A stretch of DNA of 64,000 nucleotides, from NCBI RefSeq assembly GCF_030282845.1, contig NZ_JASTWE010000007.1, positions 1-64,000 on the forward strand. Reading direction: 5' to 3'. A model generated the notes under the pieces. It was not told where the DNA came from and did not search any database. It saw nothing but the letters and a program-made list of their open reading frames with translations. The position numbers were made by a program, and so were the translations under genes. Of the stretch, positions 26,191 through 35,203 are shown one piece after another. The DNA is from Pseudodesulfovibrio pelocollis (GTDB lineage Bacteria > Desulfobacterota > Desulfovibrionia > Desulfovibrionales > Desulfovibrionaceae). How positions within the stretch are numbered: the stretch's first letter is position 1; each line of letters starts with the position of its first letter.

Positions 26191-27242
26191 CGCGCCTGCC
26201 CCCGGAAGTATTCAAGCAGGGCCTCGGCGATCATCCTTTGCCCGTCGGCGTTCAGATGGCCGCTCCCGGGCGGGGAGTTGAAAAAGCCACGCGGAAACCT
26301 GCCGGTCTGCTCGTAAAACGCATTGAACTGCGGTGTCATGTCGATGAACCCGGCACCTGATTCTTCGCAAATGGCCCGGAACCGCTCCACATCCGGGACC
26401 GGCCCGGTCTCAAGAACGACCCTGCCGTCCCTGATAACAGGCGAGTCCGGCGGGCAATACACAAACGCAAGACCTACTCGTGACTGCTGCTGCATTTGGG
26501 AAACCAGATAGCGCCAAGCCTGCTCCAGATCACAATCGGTCGACACCGTACCGGGCTGTGCCAAGGCCTGTGTCGCTGTTGAGGGCGCAAAACGGAATTT
26601 ATGTCTGCGCAATCCGTCATAAAGAGAGTACACTGGCTCCAGATGCAAGGCCCGAATCCAAGGACCGATCACTCTGCCCGCCCAAGTCGGCCCAACCTCG
26701 GTTGCCTGGTCGAATCTCAGCGGATCACAAAGGAATCTGGCGTGCTTCCCGGAGTCCTTCATCGGCGTGACATCATCAAGCCCGCTGAGCAACACGACAT
26801 TGGCTCGCACATTGGCAACCACGTGCTGATAGTGCGGCATGGCAAAATAGTAGTCGGCCACGCTCCTGCCGCCTCGCCCCCAACTGATGCCATACATGGG
26901 GTTGCCGCCGGAAATGCGGTTGAAGACGAATGTCGTCTTCTCCCTGTCCGGAACCTGTAGCGCCTCGACCATGGAGTCGCCCCACAGAATGAACTTCGGC
27001 GTGGGGGATTCGGCCAGTACGTCTTCTCCGGCGGTCAGCCCGTATTTGCCGACACGGGTATCGCCCCAGCCCTCTGAGCGCCAGCGTATCGAATGGCCGG
27101 AGAGTCGAGTGTACATTTGAATGGCATCGTTCCACTCCACCGGAGTCGCACTGTTATGAAAGACAGCGCAGACAAGAAGGATGAAGGCAAACGATGCGAC
27201 CCATCCCCCCACCCAGGGCAAAAAATGTCTCAGGCGCGACAT
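26187..27242 (-). CDS. AlgJ/AlgX-like SGNH protein, partner of MBOAT
   Basis: 351 residues. An N-terminal transmembrane or signal segment lies at about 10-28, followed by a periplasmic SGNH-like domain with FILWGDSMVEAL (block I) and a C-terminal GHLNADGQ block. The Gly-Asp-Ser of block I and late His/Asp are present. Paired with MBOAT by a 4-base overlap, it most probably transfers acetyl to the polysaccharide. It overlaps the upstream glycosyltransferase fusion by 13 bases. Confidence 0.75.
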   Translation of the reverse strand: MSRLRHFLPWVGGWVASFAFILLVCAVFHNSATPVEWNDAIQMYTRLSGHSIRWRSEGWGDTRVGKYGLTAGEDVLAESPTPKFILWGDSMVEALQVPDREKTTFVFNRISGGNPMYGISWGRGGRSVADYYFAMPHYQHVVANVRANVVLLSGLDDVTPMKDSGKHARFLCDPLRFDQATEVGPTWAGRVIGPWIRALHLEPVYSLYDGLRRHKFRFAPSTATQALAQPGTVSTDCDLEQAWRYLVSQMQQQSRVGLAFVYCPPDSPVIRDGRVVLETGPVPDVERFRAICEESGAGFIDMTPQFNAFYEQTGRFPRGFFNSPPGSGHLNADGQRMIAEALLEYFRGQAR

Positions 27243-29245
27243 ACCACCCTCTCCAAGACCTTCTCCGTGGCATCGACCATGGCATCGACCGAAAAATGCT
27301 GTTCAACCCGCTCCCGGGCATCTGCCACTTCGCCCCGCCGAATCCTGCCCGCCATGATCAAAATCCCCTCGGCCAGCGCTTCGGGTTCCCCGGGCGGCAC
27401 GACCACTCCGGTGTCGCCCACGATCAGGGCGGCGTCGCCCACATCCGTTGTCACGCAGGGAACCCCGCAGGCCATGGCTTCACCCAGTGCGTTGGGAAAA
27501 CCCTCGCCAGAAGACGACAGGCAACAGATGTCAAAGGCATTGCAGACCCTCTCCGCGTCGGCCCTGAATCCGGCCCAGACGAGTCGGCCGTCAAGCCCCA
27601 GCGAGGCCGCAAGGATGCGCAGTTCTCCCTCCAACGGGCCTGCGCCGACGCAGACAAAGCGCAGGGCCTCATCCTTCTGGGCGGCCAGGGATGCGGCCTT
27701 GAGAAAGGTGGGGATGTCCTTCATGGGATCGAGCCGGGCCATCACCCCGACCAGCAAATGCTCCGGGCCAACACCCCACTCCTGCCGCACGGCCAGCCGG
27801 GCGTCCCTGTCCGGGTGAAACCGCTTGGTGTCGATGCCGTTGGGAACCACGGTCATGGTGCCCGCCGGAAACCCGCGCCCCAAGGCGTGTTCCAGCCCGG
27901 CGTGGGAGTTGATGATGACCGCATCCGGCAAGGGAGAAAGGCGCGCCTCCAGCCAATGGGCGAAGCGGGCCACCCGGCCGTAGGGGGCCATGTCCATATT
28001 CGACGCCCGCACCGCCCAGACCACCCTGGCCGGACGCAACAGCGGCCCAAGAAGAGCCGAGAGAATGTTCGGGGTGCCCAGAAACGAATAGACCACGTCC
28101 GGGCCAAAACCGCGCACCGCGCGCACCAGCCGGACGAGGAACCCACCAAAGTCCCAACGGCCTGCCTTGCCAAGCTGGACGCATTCCACGCCCGCAAGGT
28201 CGCGCTCCAAGACTCCGCCCGAATACTGCAGGGCCACCGCCACCCGATGCCCACGCACGGCCAGCGCGTTGGCCAGGACCACCAACTGCCGCTCGGCCCC
28301 GCCCGCGTCAAGGGAGGGGGCGAGGAAGAGAATCCGCAACCTTTCCGTACTTCCCGAATCCAGGCACAGGCCTTGGTCGAAGAGATGCGCCGCGTCATGG
28401 CCGTTGCGCTCGTGGACAAGAACCAGCCTCGTCCCCTGTCGCCGGAGGACGAAGAGGCCTTCGCCGTCCCGGTATTTCGGGTTGTTCTGGGAGATGACCA
28501 TATGGCCGCCCTCGATCAATCCGCGCCCCAGGTTGGCCACTGCCCGCCGGATGTTCCACTCGCCGAAATACTCAACATTCAGGATATTCGCGCACTTGAT
28601 CAACGCCACCGGTGCATCGGGCCGGTCGTGGAACATGTCGAACCCCTGGATGGCGCGGATGCCGAACTCCCGACGCAGCAACGGATTCACGGTCTCAATG
28701 GGGGTGTATCCTGCGCGGCTCCGCGGCTTGCCGTCCCCGAGACAGAGGTAGAAGCAAAGGATCTTGACGCCAAGCAATGCGCCGTCGGCAGAGAGAAAGA
28801 CCCGGCCCAGGGGAATCTTTTTTTCAAAGAACCGGGGAAACCGGTCCGTGAGCACCACCCTGTCGAACACCCCTTCCCTGCGCAGCAAGCCCAGGGCCGA
28901 GATGCCGTCGGACACGCCGATCTCCAGGACCGAAGGCGCCTCATGCTCCCCAGCCAGTCGTTCCAGCTCGACGTCGGCCAGCGTGGTCCGATCGGGCGCA
29001 GTGGTCTTGTAGGTGTCCCCCACGTTGATGTGAGACATGCCTAAGGAGTAGAGTCGGCCACCCTCCTCCGACCCCACGGACAGGGACAGGGCGTTCTCCA
29101 GGATGGCTGGGGAAAACCGCAGGCGCAGGAAGCGGAAGAACAGGACTCTGGCCCAGTCCCGGGTACTGATCCAGTCCAGCAGCCGGACACGGTCGATGCA
29201 CAACCCGCTCTCGCGCAGGAGGTGACGCCATCGCGACCGCCTCAT
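27230..29245 (-). CDS. Fusion: SAM methyltransferase-like domain + GT4 glycosyltransferase
   Basis: About 671 residues. Residues 1-300 resemble a class I methyltransferase, with motif I-like VLEIGVSDGISALGLL near 106-121 and an acidic TD after the next strand. Residues about 302-671 are a full GT4 (GT-B) glycosyltransferase with FLAPSLDAGGAERQL, VPNGIDTKRFHPD, GVMARLDPMKDIPTF and SSGEGFPNALGEAMACG (the E-x7-E motif). The ATG at 29245 overlaps the asnB stop (ATGA) and has GGAG upstream. The fusion suggests glycosyl transfer coupled to methylation, possibly chain capping; the substrate is unknown and the methyltransferase half may be inactive. Confidence 0.8.
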   Translation of the reverse strand: MRRSRWRHLLRESGLCIDRVRLLDWISTRDWARVLFFRFLRLRFSPAILENALSLSVGSEEGGRLYSLGMSHINVGDTYKTTAPDRTTLADVELERLAGEHEAPSVLEIGVSDGISALGLLRREGVFDRVVLTDRFPRFFEKKIPLGRVFLSADGALLGVKILCFYLCLGDGKPRSRAGYTPIETVNPLLRREFGIRAIQGFDMFHDRPDAPVALIKCANILNVEYFGEWNIRRAVANLGRGLIEGGHMVISQNNPKYRDGEGLFVLRRQGTRLVLVHERNGHDAAHLFDQGLCLDSGSTERLRILFLAPSLDAGGAERQLVVLANALAVRGHRVAVALQYSGGVLERDLAGVECVQLGKAGRWDFGGFLVRLVRAVRGFGPDVVYSFLGTPNILSALLGPLLRPARVVWAVRASNMDMAPYGRVARFAHWLEARLSPLPDAVIINSHAGLEHALGRGFPAGTMTVVPNGIDTKRFHPDRDARLAVRQEWGVGPEHLLVGVMARLDPMKDIPTFLKAASLAAQKDEALRFVCVGAGPLEGELRILAASLGLDGRLVWAGFRADAERVCNAFDICCLSSSGEGFPNALGEAMACGVPCVTTDVGDAALIVGDTGVVVPPGEPEALAEGILIMAGRIRRGEVADARERVEQHFSVDAMVDATEKVLERVVCRA

Positions 29246-31119
29246 GGCTTCCACTCCGCAAGCCAGGCCTGGAACATGAGAACTTCCCAGAGGGACGATT
29301 TCCAGTTCTGCTCACCAGCCAGATATTCCCGCCACATCCTTTCCACCAGCCCTGCATCAAGGTAGCCCTGTCGACGAATGACGGCCGGGTCCAGCAGATC
29401 ATCACACCATTGGCGCAACTCGCCATGCAGCCACTGCTCAATGGGAACCCCAAAACCCATCTTGGGGCGCTCCACCAGCTCCCGAGGAACATGACGGTAA
29501 AGCACCTGCCTGAGCAGCCACTTTCCCTTGCCTCCACGGACCTTGAGAGCATGGGGTAGCCGGGCGGCGAACTCCACCACGCGGTGATCCAGTAGCGGCA
29601 CTCGCGCCTCCAGAGACACAGCCATGCTGGCGCGATCCACCTTGGTCAGAATGTCGTCCGGCAGGTAGCACAGCAGATCATAAAGACTCATCCAGCTCCA
29701 GTGGTCGCCGGTGGGCGGCAGCTCTGCCAGGAAGTGATCCGGCTCCCGCTCCAAGCCCAGCACGATCTCGTTACGCTTGAACATGGACGTGAAATATCGG
29801 TACAGGGACGGAAAGTCCTCCATTCCCACGGCGTCCAAACGCCAGCGCACCTTTTGCCCCTTGGAGCCGAGCAGATCAAACAATCGATTCGGGACCGCCC
29901 TGCCTGCCGCCACCAAGACCTTGCGGACCGGAGCCGGAATCCGATGCACGGCGTTCCAGACCCCGGTTGTCCAGAAGTAGCGGTCATAGCCGGAAAAAAG
30001 CTCGTCCCCACCATCGCCGGACAGGGAGACCGTCACATGTTCCCTGGTCATCCTGCTCAGGATGTAGGTGGGAATCTGCGAGGAATCGGCAAAAGGCTCA
30101 TCCCAGAACCGTGGCATGGCAGGAATCACGTCCAGCATGTCCCGGGGGGTCACATAAAGCTCGGTGTGGTCCGTGCCCAGATGACGCGCCACGGCCTTGG
30201 CATGCCCGGCCTCGTTGTAGCCCTTTTCATGAAAGCCGATGGAATAGGTACGCACCGGCCGGTCGGATGCCCTTTGCATCAAGGCCACCACAGTGGACGA
30301 ATCAATGCCGCCCGACAAGAATGCGCCGAGGGGCACGTCGGAAAGCATACGCAGGGAGACCGCGTCGGACAGAAGCTCTTCCAGCCGTTCCGTGGCCTCA
30401 TGGTCGCCCATTTCAAGCGGCTCGGCGCTCCCCTTTCGCCACAGACTGCCCGTGTCCCACCAGCGGACCAGTTTCAACCCGGTGTCGCCGATGATCACCA
30501 GCTGCCCCGGTTCAAGCTTCCAGGCATCTTCGTAAATGGAAAACGGTGCGGGTACGAAATTGTGTCGAAAATAGAGGGACAAGGCCCCCCGATCAATAGT
30601 GGATGAGAATCCGGGACAAGCCCTGAGCGCCTTGAGTTCAGAGCCGAAAACCCAGCCCTTGTCCAGCCTGCCGTAATACAAGGGCTTGATGCCCATGCGG
30701 TCACGGACAAGAAACAGCTTTCGATCCCTCCTGTCCCACAAAGCCATGGCGAACATGCCCACGAAGCGCTTCAGGGCCGACTCCAGCCCCCAGGCGGACA
30801 CTGCCGCGAGAATGGTTTCCGTGTCAGAGGTTGACCGAAAGGGGTACTCCGGGAGTTCCCGGCGCAACGCCATGTGGTTGTAAACCTCGCCGTTGTAGGC
30901 GATAACGTACCGACCGCAGGCGGAATGCATGGGCTGGTGGCCCAGGGGCGAAAGATCGAGAATGGACAGCCGCCGGTGACCGAGACCGATCCCCGCCTCC
31001 GGGTCCACCCACACCCCGGAGTCGTCAGGTCCCCGATGGGCCAGGGCGTCAGTCATGACGCGCAGGGTCGATTCATCCGGCGATTGCACCGAAGAATATA
31101 GACCGATTATCCCGCACAT
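29242..31119 (-). CDS. asnB: Asparagine synthase-family glutamine amidotransferase
   Basis: 625 residues, full length. Cys2 of MCGIIGLYSS is the glutaminase nucleophile; the synthetase domain has the PP-loop FLSGGIDSS and LSGDGGDELFSGYDR. AsnB makes asparagine, but copies embedded in polysaccharide clusters often amidate uronic acid carboxyls (WbpS-type). Its place between a glycosyltransferase fusion and a methyltransferase favours sugar amidation; this is inference. Bases 31024-31086 are nearly identical to a stretch about 1 kb upstream that belongs to an asnB fragment. Confidence 0.88.
   Translation of the reverse strand: MCGIIGLYSSVQSPDESTLRVMTDALAHRGPDDSGVWVDPEAGIGLGHRRLSILDLSPLGHQPMHSACGRYVIAYNGEVYNHMALRRELPEYPFRSTSDTETILAAVSAWGLESALKRFVGMFAMALWDRRDRKLFLVRDRMGIKPLYYGRLDKGWVFGSELKALRACPGFSSTIDRGALSLYFRHNFVPAPFSIYEDAWKLEPGQLVIIGDTGLKLVRWWDTGSLWRKGSAEPLEMGDHEATERLEELLSDAVSLRMLSDVPLGAFLSGGIDSSTVVALMQRASDRPVRTYSIGFHEKGYNEAGHAKAVARHLGTDHTELYVTPRDMLDVIPAMPRFWDEPFADSSQIPTYILSRMTREHVTVSLSGDGGDELFSGYDRYFWTTGVWNAVHRIPAPVRKVLVAAGRAVPNRLFDLLGSKGQKVRWRLDAVGMEDFPSLYRYFTSMFKRNEIVLGLEREPDHFLAELPPTGDHWSWMSLYDLLCYLPDDILTKVDRASMAVSLEARVPLLDHRVVEFAARLPHALKVRGGKGKWLLRQVLYRHVPRELVERPKMGFGVPIEQWLHGELRQWCDDLLDPAVIRRQGYLDAGLVERMWREYLAGEQNWKSSLWEVLMFQAWLAEWKP
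31024..31086 (+). repeat. Direct repeat copy 1 (inside asnB)
   Basis: A 63-base stretch matching 32071-32133 with about three mismatches, all in the first ten bases; the last 53 bases are identical. It encodes the ESTLRVMTDALAHRGPD part of AsnB. Confidence 0.9.
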
Positions 31120-31122
31120 TGC

Positions 31123-31954
31123 CTAGCTATTTCCCTTCGTAAAAAAAAACTCATTGCATGCAATGCCACCGCCACTGGTCTTCAACCAATGCAAAACGAA
31201 CCCACGGGATTTACAAAATTCAAAAACCTGTTCAGGTTTCGCGACCTCGAATGGATAGCCACCTACCCAGTCCTTGGCATCAGTCCATATGGACATGCCT
31301 CGTTGTTGCCTCCGATTAATCAGGTATTTGATCGGATTCCGCAGACGCAAAACTTGGATGACCAAGGAACGTCCTTCATAAAATGCCACAGTCAACGCGC
31401 TGAGGACAAACTGAATCCACTTAGGCGATTTCACATATGTTTTTTTTTACAACTCTCCACAACTCTGAATAACCGCCCTGATCGTTATAAATTGCGAGAA
31501 ACAGTTTCCCGCCGCTAGCCACCCTTGCCACTGCATTTTCCATTGCGCTCCACATGTCACCAGTATGGTGGAGAACTCCCCAGCAATAAACGACATCAAA
31601 TTTCCCCAAACCGTCCATGGCTGTAGCGTCCAACACTGATGCCTGACAGATTTGCCAAGAGTCATCTTCGGGATAAAAACGCTGTTTTAATTGACGGGCG
31701 CATCCGACCGATTTGGGATCAAAGTCAAAAGAAACAACCGAGGCCCCTAGTTTTTTTGCCGCCAAGGAAAAAAGCCCGCTGCCGCACCCAATATCCAAAA
31801 AATTACTGCCAGAAAGTCCCTCGGGGAACCTCGCGAGAAGCGATCCTGTTGCTTCAACAATCTGCTCTTCGGATATTTTCGACAAAAATTTCGACCAGTT
31901 AGAGCCGAAATCGAACCGCTCCTCCAGAGGAACCTCTCGTATCTCTCTGTTCAT
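31123..31954 (-). pseudogene. SAM-dependent methyltransferase interrupted at an A9 tract
   Basis: Two frames together form one class I methyltransferase of about 275 residues. The first part (31954 to about 31449) has motif I NFLDIGCGSGLFSL, then a YCWGVLHHTGD segment, and ends at KKNICEIA after a run of nine A (T9 at 31440-31448 on the plus strand). Removing one A joins it in frame to the second part (KSPKWIQF to EFFFTKGNS, ending 31123), which by itself lacks a proper start. It could be a true mutation, phase variation, transcriptional slippage at A9, or a sequencing error. The start at 31954 (ATG) or 31960 (GTG) is uncertain. The gene is bracketed by the 63-base direct repeat. Confidence 0.75.
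31440..31448 (-). repeat. A9 homopolymer (T9 on plus strand) at a frameshift
   Basis: Nine consecutive A in the sense strand of the methyltransferase, exactly where the reading frame changes. A length of eight restores one continuous frame. Confidence 0.95.
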
Positions 31955-32069
31955 ATGCACTCACTTTTCAAGGAATTGAGACACCAACCACTTCTTAAAG
32001 CACGTTTCTCATATCTGCCTCCAAAGCCCAACACCATAAAACTCAGGTATTCTAGAATATTATGATTTT

Positions 32070-32166
32070 GGTCAGGCCCTCGATGGGCCAGGGCGTCAGT
32101 CATGACGCGCAGGGTCGATTCATCCGGCGATTGTTTCCGGGAGCATATGCCAACTATTCCGCACAT
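32070..32166 (-). pseudogene. 5' fragment of a second asnB gene
   Basis: The sequence begins MCGIVGICSRKQ and continues SPDESTLRVMTDALAHRGPD, clearly the N-terminus of a glutamine amidotransferase, then loses homology; the open frame runs on to 31951 with unrelated residues. The first 11 codons differ from the intact asnB while the following 53 bases are identical, so it is a mosaic. Its ATG overlaps the stop of the upstream glycosyltransferase gene by 13 bases, as expected for a once-functional operon gene. Only about 32 codons remain and no enzyme can result. Confidence 0.85.
32071..32133 (+). repeat. Direct repeat copy 2 (inside asnB fragment)
   Basis: The second copy of the 63-base repeat, 1047 bases from copy 1 in the same orientation. 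Recombination between the copies would remove the methyltransferase and fuse this 5' fragment to the intact asnB. Confidence 0.9.
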
Positions 32167-33278
32167 TGTTTCAATCTCTTCCCGGGATTGGTCGCCACGG
32201 CTTCAATTAGGCATGCTTCCCACTGATCCATTACCCGCTCCACGGAAAACCGCTCAACCACCTCGCCAGCCTGCAGCCCAAGACGGATTCGCAAGGGCTG
32301 GTCCGCCATGAGCCGCCCCAAGGTCTCGGTCAATGCCTTAACATCTCCCGGCGGGACCAGAAGGCCGTTGCGCCCATCGTCTATCAGATCAGCCGGACCG
32401 CCCGGGCAGTCGGTGGCGACACAGGCCATGCCGCTGGCCATAGCCTCGCAAAGGGCATTGGGAAATCCCTCGAACCGCGAGGGAAAGGCAAAAATGTCCC
32501 CTTGAGCCAAGTCGACATGTGGGGTGGGCGTTACCCCGGCAAACACCACCCGGTGCGCCAGACCCAGACTCGTCGCAAGCTCCCGCAACTCTTCCCTTCT
32601 TGGCCCATCGCCAAAGATCACCAACTTCCATTCGGGGAACTCCCTGGCTGTTTTGGCAAAGGCCCGTAGCAGGATGTCGAACCCCTTCTGTTCATGCAGA
32701 CGCCCCATGCCCACAATGGCGGGACCGGAAAACCGCACCGTGGGCTCTTTGCCGCCCGAGGGTATCGCCGCGTTGGGGATAACCTTCACCCGGGCCGTTT
32801 CAAGCCAGCCGTACTCGCGGCCAATGCTCGCGGTCTGCACCACCAGCGCGGCGGCACGGCCATAGGTTATGCGGCGCAGCCACGCCCATGGCCTGCCCAC
32901 AGGATGCATTGGATGAACCCGCTCTGAGACTATCACCGGGTACCGACCGCCAACGGCCAACAAAGTCAGCACATTGGTCTGTTCCATAAAACTCACCACC
33001 ACGTCCGGAGCCTCAGTCAGTATTGCAGAACGCAACACCCTACGGCGCCTGACATTGGTCAACAGCCCTCCAACAACTGACAAGGATGGACCGCTCAGCT
33101 TCAAATGGCGAACAACCACTCCCGCCGGTAGCGGGTAGTACGGCATTTCGTCACCGTGATCAAAAGTGAGGACCGAAACGGCCACCCCACGGGAGTCCAA
33201 TCCGGCTGCCAGCCACGCCAGAACTGATTCCGCGCCACCCATGCCGAGAGAGGAGATGACCAAAACGGCTCGCTTCAT
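32154..33278 (-). CDS. GT4-family glycosyltransferase
   Basis: 374 residues, GT-B fold. N-terminal SSLGMGGAESVLAWLA is typical of GT4 enzymes, and the C-terminal domain has VGMGRLHEQKGFDILLRAF and FPSRFEGFPNALCEAMASG (E-x7-E). It would add one sugar to a lipid-linked glycan at the cytoplasmic face of the inner membrane. It lies 5 bases after the radical SAM gene. Donor and acceptor unknown. Confidence 0.9.
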   Translation of the reverse strand: MKRAVLVISSLGMGGAESVLAWLAAGLDSRGVAVSVLTFDHGDEMPYYPLPAGVVVRHLKLSGPSLSVVGGLLTNVRRRRVLRSAILTEAPDVVVSFMEQTNVLTLLAVGGRYPVIVSERVHPMHPVGRPWAWLRRITYGRAAALVVQTASIGREYGWLETARVKVIPNAAIPSGGKEPTVRFSGPAIVGMGRLHEQKGFDILLRAFAKTAREFPEWKLVIFGDGPRREELRELATSLGLAHRVVFAGVTPTPHVDLAQGDIFAFPSRFEGFPNALCEAMASGMACVATDCPGGPADLIDDGRNGLLVPPGDVKALTETLGRLMADQPLRIRLGLQAGEVVERFSVERVMDQWEACLIEAVATNPGKRLKQCAE

Positions 33279-33283
33279 GCCAA

Positions 33284-34282
33284 TTATTCGCCCGCCGTCT
33301 TCTGTCCGGCCGGTTCCCTGAAGGGCATCTTTTGCGGTCCTTTTTTGCCGGAATGAAAAAGAATCTTTGCTATGTAGTCCTTATACACAGGCAGCCGGGT
33401 ATTCCAAAAGGTCTCACCGTTACACAGTCCGCAGCTGGGAAAATTGTTTTTGTCCTTAGCAAGAAGCCTTCGCACCCGAGCCAAATCACTCCTCCCCACC
33501 ATGGCATTCAGATCGATATGGTCGATATGAGCCATAACCAAATCATTTCCGACGTCATTACAACACGGCACCATCTCTCCGTCGCTGTTAAAATAAATCC
33601 CGGAGTAGGGAGCATGACACACTCCCGCAACGGATATACCAGAGGGGTTGAGGGTGAAGTTCTCGCGCTTGATTTTGATAATCACGTTTTCTGTGGGGAT
33701 GTTGTGCTCACTGGCAAAGGTGTCATACATATCCGGAACCTTCCCAGCTTCCACGAGAAACTGTGGATATGTGTGGCATTTCCCTGCCGCGAGAACATCA
33801 AGATTGCGCAACACCACTTCATAGTCGCCGCCAACCCTGTACTCTGCGTATTCTGAAGGGACCAGCGTGTCCACAGCGCAAATCACATGCAGATTGTCCC
33901 AACGGGCCATGGTTTCGGCAATAGATTGCTTGTAGTTCAGGTTGGCGGCAATCCAAACAGGGTGAGGGTGAATTTTCTCTATCAGCTTGTCCAACTCAGG
34001 ATGCAATGCAGGCTCGCCCCACATGCTCAGTATATATCCATCTGCCACAGGCCTCGTCACTTCGACGATCCGATCGAATATCCTGCCCGGCATAAATCGA
34101 TTCTGCCGTTTGGTTTTTCCGGTGCCGGTTGGGCATAATGGACATTTCAGGTTGCAGACGGAAGACACCTCAATGGTCACCTTGCATTTTTGACCGGCCT
34201 CTAGCGTGCCGTCGTTTTTCAAAATTGACCACACGATTCTAAGATCGTTAGCAACCAGTAACGCCTTATTCCCTAAGGACAT
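33284..34282 (-). CDS. Radical SAM / SPASM-type enzyme
   Basis: 332 residues. CNLKCPLC (Cys 43, 47, 50) is the CX3CX2C radical SAM motif binding [4Fe-4S]; the LSMWGEPALHPEL region follows. C-terminal cysteines (VCHAPYSG, MVPCCNDVG, SCGLCNGE) indicate a SPASM-like auxiliary cluster domain. Several polysaccharide clusters carry such enzymes for sugar dehydration, epimerisation or deoxygenation, but peptide-modifying relatives also exist, so the substrate is open. Flanked closely by a glycosyltransferase and a sulfotransferase. Confidence 0.8.
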   Translation of the reverse strand: MSLGNKALLVANDLRIVWSILKNDGTLEAGQKCKVTIEVSSVCNLKCPLCPTGTGKTKRQNRFMPGRIFDRIVEVTRPVADGYILSMWGEPALHPELDKLIEKIHPHPVWIAANLNYKQSIAETMARWDNLHVICAVDTLVPSEYAEYRVGGDYEVVLRNLDVLAAGKCHTYPQFLVEAGKVPDMYDTFASEHNIPTENVIIKIKRENFTLNPSGISVAGVCHAPYSGIYFNSDGEMVPCCNDVGNDLVMAHIDHIDLNAMVGRSDLARVRRLLAKDKNNFPSCGLCNGETFWNTRLPVYKDYIAKILFHSGKKGPQKMPFREPAGQKTAGE

Positions 34283-34291
34283 ATCTTACCC

Positions 34292-35203
34292 CTAAAACCA
34301 CACGCCGGACAATTCTCTGCCAAGCAGGTTTTCCAGTTTTCGGACGCCTGGTGACAGACGATCTTCGAGTCGCGACCTGAGGTCGCCCGCTATCGCGGGA
34401 ATGGGCCTCTTGTCTCTGCCACTACTGTTCCATGTCTCTAGTGCGTTCTTGCATTTGTTGCGCACCGATTCCGTAAATATGAATTTTGCCCAATTCAGGA
34501 AATACTTCCTATAATAAACATTTACAAACCTCTGCAAAAAAAGACTTCGCACCAAATAGCTTCTATTATATGCAACTCCTTCAGGTTTGTATGAATCATC
34601 AATGCCAAGAAACAGACACAAGTCAGAAAACAAAGGCAGCCCGTCGCTAAAAAATTCCTCGAAAATGTAAACCTTCATACGTTCTGGGTCGAACAAATCG
34701 TAATACCGCTTCAACTGCTCATAATATTGAGCCCTCAACGCATGCTGGAAATGCCAACGTTGCGGATTCCATTCCATTTCTTTGAATGATTCGAGCAGAG
34801 CGACTTCCGCCTCTCGGTGCTCGATTCCGTCCCGGTAACGATGCCCCCAATGGGAGTACATGACATCGACAGGGTTGCGCAGCACCATGATCAACTTGAC
34901 GGAATCACCCAACATGTCATGAATCCGCCGAGCACTGTCCGGGTCCATGAGGTATACCACCGAGGCTTCTCCTGCCACCTCACCAGGTTGCGCATCACGA
35001 AACATGTTTAGATATTGCTCTTGGTCGTGATAGCCACACAGTTCGCTCGTTGAAAAAAAGCTCGGCTCCTTCTCATCCGGCATGAAGACACCTGGATGTG
35101 CCTTGAGATAATGGAATAACGACGTCGAGCCGGACTTGGCCGCTCCTGCAATGATGAAGTCCGGCCACCTCTCGCTGGTTGCCCTGTTGCCCAAAGCGGT
35201 CAT
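34292..35203 (-). CDS. PAPS-dependent sulfotransferase
   Basis: 303 residues. The 5'-phosphosulfate loop AGAAKSGSTSLFHYL (about 19-33) and the 3'-phosphate motif LRNPVDVMYSHWGH are intact. It resembles heparan-type carbohydrate sulfotransferases that move sulfate from PAPS to a sugar hydroxyl. PAPS supply is unusual to spend on a glycan in a sulfate reducer, which normally uses APS. It overlaps the preceding capsule-type gene by 4 bases (ATGA). Confidence 0.88.
   Translation of the reverse strand: MTALGNRATSERWPDFIIAGAAKSGSTSLFHYLKAHPGVFMPDEKEPSFFSTSELCGYHDQEQYLNMFRDAQPGEVAGEASVVYLMDPDSARRIHDMLGDSVKLIMVLRNPVDVMYSHWGHRYRDGIEHREAEVALLESFKEMEWNPQRWHFQHALRAQYYEQLKRYYDLFDPERMKVYIFEEFFSDGLPLFSDLCLFLGIDDSYKPEGVAYNRSYLVRSLFLQRFVNVYYRKYFLNWAKFIFTESVRNKCKNALETWNSSGRDKRPIPAIAGDLRSRLEDRLSPGVRKLENLLGRELSGVWF

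Noticed and set aside
29242-31119. AsnB as the housekeeping asparagine synthetase
   Set aside because: Possible by sequence, but the position inside a glycan operon and the second asnB fragment favour a sugar amidotransferase; left open in the annotation.
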